DNA from: Lepus europaeus | Lineage: Eukaryota; Chordata; Mammalia; Lagomorpha; Leporidae | Direction: 5' to 3' | Assembly (NCBI RefSeq): GCF_033115175.1 | Contig: NC_084850.1 | Coordinates: 4,649,024 to 4,713,023 of the forward strand | DNA length: 64,000 bases | Shown here: piece after piece, positions 1 through 9,888 of the stretch | How positions within the stretch are numbered: position 1 is the first letter of the stretch | Layout of the letters: each line of letters opens with the position of its first letter | Notes under the pieces: model-generated | Told to the model about the DNA's origin: nothing | Database searches by the model: none | The model's input: the letters and a program-made list of their open reading frames with translations, nothing else | Made by a program: the position numbers and the translations under genes

Positions 1-78
1 TAAAGGAAGCTTATTTTCATGTGTCTCTTATTTCACTAAGAGAAACAGTGGGAAAGTAGAATTTCACAAAGAATCTAT

Positions 79-484
79 CTGGAGGGGTCGGCGTAATGGC
101 ATGGGCGGTAAAGCCACCATGTATGAATCCCGCATCACATGTGGGCTCTGCCTTGTGTCCTCGCTGCTCCACTTCTGATGCAGCTCTGAGATAATGGCCT
201 GAGAATAGCAGCAGCAGATGACCAAGTGTATGGGCCCTGCACACACGTGGGAGACCCAGATGAAGATGCTGGTCCTGGCTTTGTCCTAGCTAACTCTGGC
301 CATCGCATCCATCTGGGGATCCATCCATCCATCTGAGCCAGTGGATGGAATATTCGCTCTCTCTCACCAATGAATATAACCTCCCCCTCTCCTCCCCCTC
401 CCCCCACCCTCCCCCTCCCCCTCCCCCTCCCTCTCCCTCTCTAGCCTGAACTTGGAACTAAATACATAAACATTAAAAAAAGAA
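79..484 (+). repeat. C-SINE (lagomorph tRNA-derived SINE), diverged
   Basis: The order of landmarks is that of the rabbit C-SINE: a 'gctgctccacttctgat' box, a 'gggagacccagatgaag' box, a 'gtggatgga' box, then a pyrimidine-rich tail and an A-rich end. The pyrimidine tail has expanded to a (CCCCTC)n stretch at about 379-440. Copy is diverged and its ends are approximate. Confidence 0.8.
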
Positions 485-486
485 TC

Positions 487-785
487 TGCCTCAGGGCCTG
501 GCATTGAGGGGGAGCTGGTTAAATGGCCACTTGTGATGCCAACATCCCATTTGACACCACTTCAAGTTCCAGACGTACAATTTGTGATCCAGCTTCCTGC
601 TCACTCAACAGGGAAAGCAGTAGGAGATGGCCCATGTGCTTGGTCCCTTGCTACCCTTGTGGGAGCCTGAGGTGGAAATCCAGGGTTCTGTTTCAGCTGG
701 CCTGTTGTGGCCATTTGGGGAATGAACCAGAAGATGAAGAGTTAAATTTACAGGAATAAGTGCCTACATCAAAAAAAAAAAAAAA
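487..785 (+). repeat. C-SINE, old copy
   Basis: The segment follows the C-SINE plan in order ('gatccagcttcctgctc', 'aaagcagtaggagatggccca', 'tgtggccatttggggaatgaacc') and ends in a 15-base A run. It is much diverged. Any open frame inside it is incidental. Confidence 0.7.
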
Positions 786-2870
786 AGGAGAATTATCAAA
801 TAAGTGATAAAGAAATGGAAATCTCAGGGGCCCAGAAAAACAAGAATAAACCAATCCCAAGTTAGTAGAAGGTATGAAATAATACAAATTAGAAAAGAAA
901 TAAAAAATACAGAAATCAAAATCCCTTTACAAAAGATCAGTGAAATGAAGAGCTGGTTTTTGAAAACATAAACACAATTGATAAACCAGTGACCCAACTA
1001 ACCAAAAAAACGATAAGACCCACATTAATAAGAGATCAAAAATCATGTTACAACAGACACCACAGAAATACAAAGGATAATTAGGAATTACTGCAAACAG
1101 TCATATGCCAAGAAATTGGAAAATCTAGATGCAATGGATAGGTTTTGGGACATAACTAATTTACCAATACTGAAGCACAAAGGCATAGAAACTCTGAATA
1201 GACCAATAACCAAGACGGAGATTGAATCAGTAATAATGGGTCTCCCAAGAAAGCAAGCCTAGGACTGCATGGTTCCACTGACAAATTCCACCAAACGGTT
1301 AAAGAAGAACTAATACCAATTGCTCTTCAACTATTCAACATTGAAAGGGAGGGAACCCTTCTAAACCCATTCTACAAGGGCAGCCTTACTAGAATCTGCA
1401 AACCAAGGAAAGATAGAACAAAAAAGAGAACTACAGACCAATATAAACGCCGAACATTTACACAAAAATTCACATTTTCCACCCAAGTTTCCTGAAAACA
1501 CACTGCAAGGACTTCAAACATCTCACACTTCAATGAACCAAGAATGGAAGAAAATATTTGCAAATCATGTATCTGAGAAGGCATAAATGTCCAGGATATT
1601 TGAAGCACACTTATGACTGAACAACACAACGTTGAATATCCTCTTTAAAAGCTGGTAAAGATATTACTCAAAGAAGATACACAAGCGGTCAATAAGCATG
1701 TGGGGAACCACAGGCCGGCCGCTCGTGACAACCATTCCCTGCGGCTGGAGGTCACGTAGCCTGGCTCACTTAAACCGAAACAACGGACTGAAGTACATCC
1801 TGTTTTTCATGCAGGACTCAAACTGAAACAATAGTTTGAGGAACCACATCCTGTTTTTCATGCCCATTTTTAGTAATCGGGCTGTGGACTATATAAGAGG
1901 GATGCCTGGGGAGAAAGGGGGAGGAAGGAGAGAAGCAACCAAGAAAAGCTGAAAAGCGCATGAAACGTGGTGGATTCTGCTTACTATACGGATCTCGGTC
2001 TTGTCGGGGACCCACTGATTTCCAACATAAGCACACTAAAAGATGCTCTGCATTGCTAATCATTAGGCAAATGCAAATCAAAACCATGATAATCATTAGG
2101 CAAATGCAAATCAAAACCATGATGAGATACCATGTCACATCCATTTGGATGGCTGCTATGAAAAACAGAGTGGCGTGTTGGAGAGCAGTTGGAGAAATTG
2201 GAGACCTGGTGTACTGTTAGCATATAAAACGGTACATTTGCCATGGAAGACAATATGGCAGATCAATCCTCAAAACACTTAAAAATAGAATTATGGTATG
2301 ATCCAGAGTTCCATGTCGGGATACGTAGCCAAAAGAAGGAGAAGCAGTTTCAAAGAGATGACTGTATACTCACATTCATAGCACTATTATTCACAACAGC
2401 CAAAAGGTGAAAGCAAACCAAGGGCCTGTCCATGGGTGAATGGACACACCAATGTCTAATATCCGTAAAGTTGAATATTATTCAGCCAAAAGAAGGAATA
2501 AATTGCCTACCCACACTAGAGCATGGAAGAGGCCTGAGGACTTTATGCCAGGTGAAAAGGCCAGTCACTGAAGGACAAACACAGTATGAGTCCAACTATA
2601 TGAGGTGCCCAGAGGGGTCACCTCCTTATAGACAGAGAGCAGAATGATGATTTTCAGGGGCTTGGTGAGGAACAGGTAGGGAGTGGGTGTTCAATGGGGA
2701 CAACATTTCAGTTTGGGACGACAAAAACAATTCTGGAGGTGAGTAGAGGTGATAGTGGTACACCAGTGTGAATATACTTCATACCACTGAACTGGACTTA
2801 GAAACGATCAGCAAGTTTTTGTTACGTATGTTTGACCAAATTAAAATTCCGGAAAAATGATACTTTTGGG
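786..2870 (+). mobile_element. Old L1 (L1M-type) ORF2/3' end, decayed, carrying an LTR insertion
   Basis: Segment 790-1440 reads like the L1 ORF2 endonuclease-to-RT region with many stops. Segment 1530-1698 and then 2028-2870 match the ORF2 C-terminus and 3' UTR of old mammalian L1s ('gagataccatgtcacatcca', 'attattcagccaaaagaagg', 'gtgaatatacttcataccact'). The L1 is internally deleted near 1440-1530 and split by the LTR at 1699-2027. A 33-bp unit is tandemly duplicated at 2058-2123 and places two ATGCAAAT octamers 33 bp apart. Confidence 0.8.
1699..2027 (+). mobile_element. Solo LTR (329 bp) with 6-bp target duplication
   Basis: The element begins TGTGGGGAACC and ends CCAACA. It is flanked by TAAGCA at 1693-1698 and 2028-2033. 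It holds a TATA box (ctatataag, about 1889) and a TCGGGGACCC motif near the end. An imperfect internal duplication ends twice in 'acatcctgtttttcatgc' (1795-1862). No internal retroviral genes accompany it, so it is a recombined solo LTR. The host L1 continues in register on both sides, which fixes the boundaries. Confidence 0.8.
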
Positions 2871-3349
2871 GGAAAAAGATAATGTACAATTTGATGACTC
2901 TTTGGAGACCCATTGTATACAAACGTGTGTATGAACACCGACATTAACATAAATACAATTACATACAACCTATAGCTAGCGTTGTCTCCCATTACCTCAC
3001 CGTGGGAAACCCAGAGAAGCAGGGGAAGACTGACTTCTCAGCAGTTTCACGTCTGACAAGCCACGGAGACAGGGCTTTGGTATAAGAAAGTTTACTTGCG
3101 TACTAGGGGCAGTCTCAGACCCTGACTTTTGTCAATATGGGGCTAAGCAGGAGCCTCCCCCAGGAAATGTGGGCACGGTGCATTTGGCCACCTCTTGCTG
3201 TTTTCCCCCAGCTGGCCTGCCTAGGTGTGAGGCCCACATGTCATATTTTGGTCTCTCTGGAAGTTGAGATCCATCGCCTCAAGCCAGCTGAGGGCTAGAG
3301 TGCAGGCCCTGGTGGGACCATGCGGATCCTGATCGAGCAAAGAGGGGAC
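2871..3349. other. Intergenic, nothing recognised
   Basis: No convincing coding exon, RNA gene or named repeat was seen. The provirus insertion site lies at its right edge. Confidence 0.5.
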
Positions 3350-3355
3350 GGAACC
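3350..3355. repeat. Provirus target-site duplication, left (GGAACC)
   Basis: GGAACC lies directly before the left LTR and is repeated at 10836-10841 directly after the right LTR. Six base pairs is the usual betaretroviral integrase stagger. Confidence 0.93.
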
Positions 3356-4302
3356 TGCCGCGGACCGGCTCTCGCGTAGCCACCAGACCCGAGGGGAACG
3401 AGGGCCGAAAGCACAGGAGAAATAGAAATCGGCGAGGGGAAATGACAGACAGACACACACTTTTTGAGTATGCTGTGGCTGCAGTTGTCTGCCTGCAGTT
3501 GTCTGTCTGCAGTTTATTGGCGGGAAAACCAGAGCTTATATAGGGAAGCTTACATTGCTGAAGACAAAGGAAATTCCAAGATTACAAAAACTTGTTAAGG
3601 CTAATGGGGTTACATGATTAACTTTACAAGAGACACAGGGAGACATTGTGGTGATGATTTGCAGTCCTACTTTTAAGAAAAAGGTAAAGGTCAGGTTACT
3701 AGTTAACCTCTCATTAGGAGAACCTGGGACAGGGGAGTTATCAGATGGTGGTGCTTGTTAGCTCAAGTTTCATATATCACCTATGTAAGATTGAATGTAG
3801 CTTTCTCATCCCTATGCTGTCTAAACTTTCTGATGACCCGGGACCTAATTTACACCCCAGCTCTCTAAAGCTAACACCTCAGCTCCCTTTGTTTTATCTT
3901 GTCTAGGGTGTGCTGTTTTTTGTCAGTGTTTAATGCCTCCTCGTAAATTGCCCTAATGACTGGTGGGCCAAAGTCTAAAGTGCTTTTTGTTGATTTTTGT
4001 GAAATGCTTATTGGCACTACTTGACTCCTTTGTTTCTAATCATGGTGCACTTGTCCTAACGCACTACGTGGCATAACTACTAAATACAAAATCACTATTA
4101 ATGTTGAGACACATTGCTTTATTAACCAGCAGTAATTAGGTCTTCCACTTCTTGTTACGTAGCCAAAAGTCTTTACAACCCTGGGCTACACAGAAGCCAC
4201 CGAGGCCACACCCCACAGGGTTCTCGCCTCGTCCCTGCAGCGTGAACCCCTGACGTAACAAAAGTTTGCTACGCAGGTGTTACAACAGCTGTGGGCGCAG
4301 CA
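3356..4302 (-). repeat. 3' LTR of the provirus (947 bp)
   Basis: It begins TG and ends CA, and it aligns base for base with the right LTR. The single difference is T at 3660 against C at 10193. On the minus strand a TATA box (TATATAA, 3536-3542) is followed about 18 bp on by AATAAA (3513-3518). This implies a long U3 and a short R, with the poly(A) signal close to the transcription start. Confidence 0.95.
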
Positions 4303-4317
4303 GCTCCCCCTTTTTTT
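4303..4317 (-). other. Polypurine tract
   Basis: On the minus strand a run of seven A, five G and AG lies directly before the 3' LTR (AAAAAAAGGGGGAGC|TG). This is the plus-strand DNA primer for reverse transcription. The original env stop codon at 4316-4318 abuts it. Confidence 0.9.
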
Positions 4318-4456
4318 AATTTTTAAGACGAAGTTCAAAGACCTCCTGCTGGACATCTTGCAATGAGCTGAATAGAAGCTTTAAGATTCCAGGAAGAAAA
4401 AGAATTATTAGCAAAATTACTAATGCCACTATTCCCATATTTATGAGGTAGTTTTT

Positions 4457-6292
4457 TCAAGTTATGGGGTTTAAGTTTTTGATTTTTGCTTTTAGGCTTG
4501 CAGCTATACTCTGTAAATCCCCTATTTGCAACCTAGATTGACTAACGGCAGCTATCTCCTTTTGCAAAGCATGTAAATCATGTGTAACCTCATTATCATG
4601 CCATACACCCTGTAAGTGTGCTTTTATTTTTTCCCAAGGTTCTGAAGTATTGTATGGTAGCGGAGTAACACAGATTGACTTAAAATTACTATGACAACGA
4701 GCAGAAAACATTGTTTGCAGATTAGCAACATCCTGTCCCAAAGCCAAGACTACTTCCTCTAACACATTTATTTTTGCTTCTAATTTTTGATCTATTGTTT
4801 CTTGTGTAATTAATGTCATGGTAATATTTTTATTTAATGTATTGACATAGTGAGCAGTTTGAATTTCCTGAACTAAAGCAGTAGTTGCAATCGCAAAAGT
4901 AGTGATAATAGTAATTAAAGTAGTAATTCCTAAGATCAAGGCAGCAACAAAGCGTTTCGGACGTAAAAGCCCACTTAACAGATCTAATACTTGTAAAGCA
5001 GAATTATCATACCAATTCTCTTCTCCTAATTTAACAGGTAGCAGCACAAACGGCGGTCTACGCACCAACAGTATGGTAGTAAAATTTTTAGGCTCAGCAG
5101 AAGTAATACAATTTGTCATTTTACATGCAGCACAAGTAATTTTATATGAGCGACCTTCTTTTGTTATTTTTACAGCTTCAGTTCGAGCTAACAAGATAGC
5201 ACTAGGATAAGCTACACATGCTTTAACCGTAATAGGCTGTGAAAAAGTTTGATTGGGTTGTTTTTCTAACAACATATTTGTAGCAGCTGTTAAGCGAAAT
5301 AAATCAGTATGTTTACGAGTTACATTATCCTTTGTTGCAAACCAAGTAGGTTCTACAAAGCCAGGAGAAAACCATCGCCGTAAAGGTTTTCCCGGTTTAA
5401 GATAAGCATAATTATGAAATTTATTACTCTTTTCTTTTAAGTACTTTTCATAATTTCCATCCCCAGGATTTGAATTAGAAAAGTCCCAAATTGTTATGTC
5501 ACCACCCTTAGGTTGATACCAAGCAGCAACAGAAAATCCACAAGATAACCAGGTTGGGAATTTAGTTAAAGATGATAACCACGTCTTATCTGGGTTTTGA
5601 TACTTTTTTACACATGGCGTGAGTGGCAGATCAATCTCTGAAACATGTGTAAAATTGTCATTGAAATAAGGAGCCTGAGCCCCTAATGTTTGAATTTGTG
5701 TTTCCCAGACCCACCGTTTACCGGGATTGCCGTGGTCTGGACTGTCAGTTAGGAAAGTTTTATAGCTCGTGGTGAGACAACCATTAGGAATTTTTCCTTG
5801 CAGCGTAAGACAAATTGGCAATGAGTCTGCTCTCCCTTCAAAGGAAATTATAGAGGAGGAGGAGACTCTTGCATTAGAGTTCTGTACGCCGCCTAGCCGT
5901 AATGAATCATTCGTTAACACTTTTATAGGCTCCCTATCCAACCACCCCACAGGCTGTACAATGGGAGGATTAGGAACATAAGCCCAATATGAAGTCCCCT
6001 CAGTTTTTGGAGTTGAAATCAAGGCAAGAAAAGCCACAAAAAGATAAGAGGTTGTACGAGGCTTCTTTTGTTCAGCGAGAAGTTCCTTGGCTTGTCGAGC
6101 TAGATGACGGATCATCGTCCAAGTGATTTTCTGCCTCTGCTGGACTATTTCCAATTTCTTCATCTGACGTTCCATGCGTTTTTTCTGCTTCTTCCAGCGT
6201 CGCTGCTTGCGGCGCTGTGCCGGGGGCCTCCCTGATGAGCCTATCTGGGATCCAGACAGGAGAGTCTGCATCCTGTGGAAAAACACAAGCAT
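4457..6292 (-). pseudogene. env: env, nearly full length but stopped before the membrane anchor
   Basis: The open frame is 611 codons. Residues 1-98 form a long leader with a very basic stretch ([13 protein letters not shown]) before a hydrophobic signal segment, as in betaretroviruses that make Rec/Rem-like RNA-export proteins. The surface subunit follows with several N-glycosylation sites. A furin-type site RPKR (residues 444-447) precedes the fusion peptide and a heptad-repeat region. The transmembrane subunit has a paired cysteine loop without a third adjacent Cys. An in-frame TGA at 4457-4459 ends the protein before the membrane-spanning segment; a further 46 codons in the same frame reach a TAA at 4316-4318. 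Any product would lack an anchor and cytoplasmic tail. The start overlaps pol. Confidence 0.9.
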
Positions 6293-6860
6293 AGCCTCTT
6301 CCCGAGGTGATTAGCACATCCGGACCTTTCCACATTCCTGTTAAGAGGTCTTTCCAGAGAACTTTGGGCAGGGGGGTCTTATAAACCTCCCTGTCCCAGT
6401 GTCGTAAGGCTGCTGTAAGGCCCTTTTCATCAGCATTTAAATGATTTAAAACAAACAATGAATGAGACAGTACATGATGAGGTGAGAAATAAGAATTTGC
6501 AGTTTGAAGACGCTCCAATTGTAATTTTAATGTTTGATGAGCTCTTTCAATGATTGCCTGTCCTTGAGGATTATAAGGAATTCCTGTAATATGAGTTATG
6601 TGCCACTGGGCACAAAAATTTGCAAATGCTTTAGAGATATAAGCTGGTCCATTATTAGTTTTTATTTGAGAAGGAATGCCCATAATTTGAAAACACTGAA
6701 TTAGATGTTGAATAACATCTTTTACTGCTTCTCCCGTTCTAGCAGAAGCATGCACAAAATGAGAAAAAGTGTCAACAGTCACATGCACATATCCCAACTT
6801 ACCAAAAGAAGACACATGAGTTACATCCATCTGCCAAATAATGTTAGCTTCTTTCCCTGA
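6072..6860 (-). pseudogene. pol: pol, 3' part: integrase core, out of frame and mutated
   Basis: This segment is open in a different frame from RT and is preceded by TAA at 6861-6863. The zinc-binding HHCC domain is missing. The core begins IWQMDVTH with the first catalytic Asp. The second catalytic position (6654-6656) is Asn in the motif KTNNGPAY. The catalytic Glu is kept in [10 protein letters not shown]. The C-terminal SH3-like part (VWIPDRLI) and a Ser/Asp-rich tail follow, overlapping the env start in another frame. With no zinc domain, no in-frame link to RT and a lost catalytic Asp, integrase is dead. Confidence 0.9.
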
Positions 6861-8472
6861 TTAACTTTTGCAATTGTTTTAACAAAGTAAGAATGGGTGA
6901 TTTTCCTGATAAGAGAGCTGTCTCTAGAGCCGGAAATAAATTAACCACATATTTAGAATCTGAATAAAGGTTAAATGGTTGTGAAAACTTTGTAAAGGCC
7001 AAAATGACTGCTTTAATTTCTGCCTGCTGGGCAGAGGTTTTTTCACCACTTTCAACATACACACCGTGCTCTTTAGAATAAACCACAGCACAACCTGAAG
7101 ATGACCCATCAGTAAAAATATTTTGAGCTTTAGCTAAGGGTTGTGGCGAAAACCAGACTGGAAATACCAATTCCACATGTTTTGCAAATTTTATAATAGG
7201 ATGTTTTGGATAATGATATTTTATCTGCCCTGTATAGTTTTGCAGCGCTATGACCCAATCTTCATTATTTTGCATTAGCTCCTCTACTTGACTTTTATTG
7301 TATGGTGTGACAATAGTGGCTGGCTCCTTGCCAAACAATTCTTTAGAGCGAGCTCTACCTTTGGTAATTAACAAAGCACATAAATAAGGATAATCTGCAA
7401 GCATCTTTGCCTGTGTATGAGGCAAGTGAAGCCACTCCAAGACTCCCTCCTGCCATAGGCAAGCTGTAGGCGTATAAGCTGTGGAAAATATTAACAGACT
7501 CCATGGCTTAGTATAATTTACCTGATGCACTCTTGCTTTTGATAATGCCTGTTCAACTAACTGTAAAGCCTGTAAAGCTTCCGGGGTCATAATTTTAAGT
7601 GACTTTGGATCTGAATCCCCATGCAAGATAGAATATAAGGGACTCAGTTTTCCTGTGGTTATTCTTAAATGAGGTCTTAACCAATTAATGTCTCCTAACA
7701 ACTTTTGATAATTATTTAATGTCTTTAACCTATCCCTTCTTATTGTAATTTTTTGTGAAATAATATAATCATCCTTTATAATTTGACCCAAATAATTTAG
7801 AGGTCGATCTCTCTGCACTTTATCAGGAGCAATAACCAAGCCATGAGCAGTTAAAGTTTGAATAGTATCATACAACAAATTATCTAATATAGCAGAATTT
7901 TTATGAGCCAATAATATATCATCCATATAATGAATTATATATGCAGTAGCATATTTTTTCCTTATAACTTGCATAGCTTTGTCTACAAATTTTTGACATA
8001 ATGTAGGAGAATTTTTCATCCCTTGTGGTAAAGTGACCCACTGATACCTTCTATAAGGTTGCTTAAAATTTGATGATGGCACACTGAAAGCAAAATGCTC
8101 ACAATCTGCAGGATCCAATTTTATGGTAAAGAAATAATCTTGTAGATCTATAACAATGACTTTCCATCCTTTAGGAACAGCAACCGGAGATGGCAGTCCA
8201 GGTTGCAGCGGACCCATGTCCCTCATAACTGCATTAACTGCTCTTAAATCTTGTAAGAGCCTCCATTTACCTGATTTTTTCTTTATAACAAATACTGGTG
8301 TATTCCAAGGACTTTTTGATTCTACTAAATGCCCTTTTTCTAGTTGTTCTTGTACTAGCTGCTCAAGAGCCTGTATTTTCTCTTCCGTAAGGGGCCACTG
8401 ACTCACCCACACAGGTTCTTGAGTCAGCCACTGAATTTTATCTGCAAAAAGATTTTCTGCAGTGGCCCCTAT
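6844..8472 (-). pseudogene. pol: pol, 5' part: reverse transcriptase and truncated RNase H
   Basis: The frame opens at the pro-pol slip site and runs 542 codons. RT fingers, palm and thumb are recognisable; the catalytic YMDD lies at 7918-7929 and LPQGMKNSP is upstream. An RNase H domain follows with FTDGSSSG, the AEIKAV glutamate and YSDSKYVV aspartate. The final catalytic segment of RNase H is missing: the frame ends LIRERS and a TAA at 6844-6846. The deletion that removed it also removed the start of integrase and changed the frame. The RT domain shows no internal stop, so a deletion-truncated RT/RNase H is the expected product of any frameshift read-through. Confidence 0.9.
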
Positions 8473-9290
8473 AAAAAATGCTGTTCATTTAAATTATCTG
8501 CTGTTACCAACCTAACTTCCATTGCGTCCAAGAAATCTCTTCCCCATAGTGTAAATGGTAAAGAGGGAAGAACATAAGGCTGTATATAACCTTCCCTACC
8601 TTCACAAGTCCATTTTAACATTGCTGAACTTTGCAGGACACCATTAGCTGTCCCCAGTCCCAACAGTGAGGAACCTGTCTGTTGCACTGGCCAAGCTGAA
8701 GGCCAATCCGAGGAAGCTATACATGTTCTATCTGCTCCGGTGTCAAGGAGCCCTTTAAATTTTTTGCCATTGAGATACACGACTTTGAATGGACGCTGGC
8801 CAAGATCTTGCATCAAAAATACACCCTCATCAGTGCTGCCAAACTGGCCTTGGCCCCTGTTTTTTTGTAAAATTTTGTTTGGCAGGTTTATATAAGGTAA
8901 TAATAATAATTGAGTTATCCTTTGTCCTTTGTGAATTTGAATTGTCTCTTTTAAAGGTCTGATCATTATCTTTATGTCTGCTTCAGTGTCCGCGTCTAAG
9001 ACACCAGGAAGCACTTCAAAATTTTTTGCATAATTTGAACTTCTGCCAATTATTAATCCGACTGTCTGAGGCAACAAAGTTCCTTTTACATTAGTGGGCA
9101 CTAAAGTTACTCCGTCCCACTTAGACACTATAATGTCTTTTGAGCTAGCTAAATCCAGCCCTGCACTACCCGGTGTTGCCCTAGGCAAATCATGCACCGT
9201 AAATTCCGGGGCTTCAGGATTTAATTGATGTTTCTGCCCTGCTGACTCCTCTCCCTTTGGAGTGGGGCTAGGAGACCGCCCCTCATCTAG
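8469..9290 (-). CDS. pro: pro: dUTPase-protease, reached by -1 frameshift
   Basis: This reading frame of 273 sense codons has no ATG near its start and follows the frameshift site. The first two thirds are a trimeric-type dUTPase: motif GSAGLDLAS near the start, GRSS in the middle, and GQGQFGST at its C-terminal end. At the position where active dUTPases carry an aromatic residue (within [10 protein letters not shown]) a Thr is seen, so dUTPase activity is doubtful. The rest is an aspartic protease with active site LLDTGADRT, a flap-like glycine-rich segment and the GRDFL motif near the end. The frame is intact. It would be made only as part of a Gag-Pro fusion, and the gag deletion makes maturation unlikely. 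Confidence 0.88.
   Translation of the reverse strand, partial: LDEGRSPSPTPKGEESAGQKHQLNPEAPEFTVHDLPRATPGSAGLDLASSKDIIVSKWDGVTLVPTNVKGTLLPQTVGLIIGRSSNYAKNFEVLPGVLDADTEADIKIMIRPLKETIQIHKGQRITQLLLLPYINLPNKILQKNRGQGQFGSTDEGVFLMQDLGQRPFKVVYLNGKKFKGLLDTGADRTCIASSDWPSAWPVQQTGSSLLGLGTANGVLQSSAMLKWTCEGREGYIQPYVLPSLPFTLWGRDFLDAMEVRLVTADNLNEQHFL
8472..8478 (-). promoter_or_regulatory. pro-pol -1 ribosomal frameshift site (T TTT TTA)
   Basis: On the minus strand the end of pro reads CAT TTT TTA TAG. The heptamer is in slipping phase and the pro stop follows at once. The -1 frame opens into pol. Confidence 0.88.
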
Positions 9291-9742
9291 TTTTTTGCTT
9301 TCTCCTGTTTCTCTTTTTCCTTATTTAAAGGAGTCCCATCTTTATGGAACTTGGATTTACACTCATTTTTCCAATGTTTTCCCTTCTTACACCGAGGACA
9401 CAGCCCCGGCGGCCCTTGCTTCTTTGAGCCTTCTTTTGAATGTTTGCATTCCCTCTGCATATGCCCTGGTTGGCCACAATTATAGCAAACATCCATGGAT
9501 GATGATTTGGTGCCTCCTCCGTATGTTTTCTTAACATATGCACTAAACTTCTGACCTTTCATAGCTGCAGCATAGGCCATTCCCTGGACTATAGCTGGTG
9601 AGGCATCTAAACATGCTTTTACATAATCTTGAATAGCTCCTGTCTTTCTAATAGGCCGAATTAAATCCTGACACAGAAGAATTAGCATTTTTTGTAGCAT
9701 GACAATTAGCATTTTTTCATTTTTGGTTAAAGCATGCCCCAT
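9287..9742 (-). pseudogene. gag: gag, internally deleted (151 codons left)
   Basis: The frame starts Met-Gly, fitting an N-myristoylated Gag, but only about 20 residues of the N-terminus remain. They run directly into the C-terminal part of capsid and then nucleocapsid. Two zinc knuckles are visible: [14 protein letters not shown] is intact, while the second ([14 protein letters not shown]) also keeps its Cys-Cys-His-Cys set. Gag of this group is usually 500-700 residues, so most of matrix and capsid is gone. The junction lies in a 14-bp direct repeat (9680-9693 and 9707-9720), as expected for a strand-transfer deletion during reverse transcription. The frame ends in TAG directly after the slippery site for pro. 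It cannot form a normal core. Confidence 0.9.
9290..9296 (-). promoter_or_regulatory. gag-pro -1 ribosomal frameshift site (A AAA AAC)
   Basis: On the minus strand the last gag codons read GCA AAA AAC TAG. The heptamer is in the right phase, with the gag stop immediately downstream, and the -1 frame is open into pro. Confidence 0.88.
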
Positions 9743-9856
9743 GATTCCCCTTTACAATGATTATTTACACTTAACCAGTAAGCCTTCACTGGCGGATCTG
9801 CAGAATCCTGGTAAAAGCCGTTTCTTATTCCTGAAGAAAAAGAAAGAAAAAGATTA

Positions 9857-9858
9857 CC
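9857..9858 (-). other. Candidate major splice donor of the provirus
   Basis: On the minus strand the leader reads GGACAG|GTAATC just after the primer site. This is the usual place for the donor that joins to env messages. No acceptor was assigned. Confidence 0.5.
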
Positions 9859-9868
9859 TGTCCTTCAA

Positions 9869-9886
9869 GTCCCTGTTCGGGCGCCA
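9869..9886 (-). other. Primer binding site, tRNA-Lys3 type
   Basis: On the minus strand it reads TGGCGCCCGAACAGGGAC, two bases downstream of the 5' LTR end. This is the complement of the tRNA-Lys3 3' end. Confidence 0.95.
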
Positions 9887-9888
9887 CC

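Noticed and set aside
4457-6292. Env as a domesticated syncytin-like host gene
   Set aside because: LTRs are almost identical, so the copy is too young for long selection, and the protein lacks its membrane anchor.
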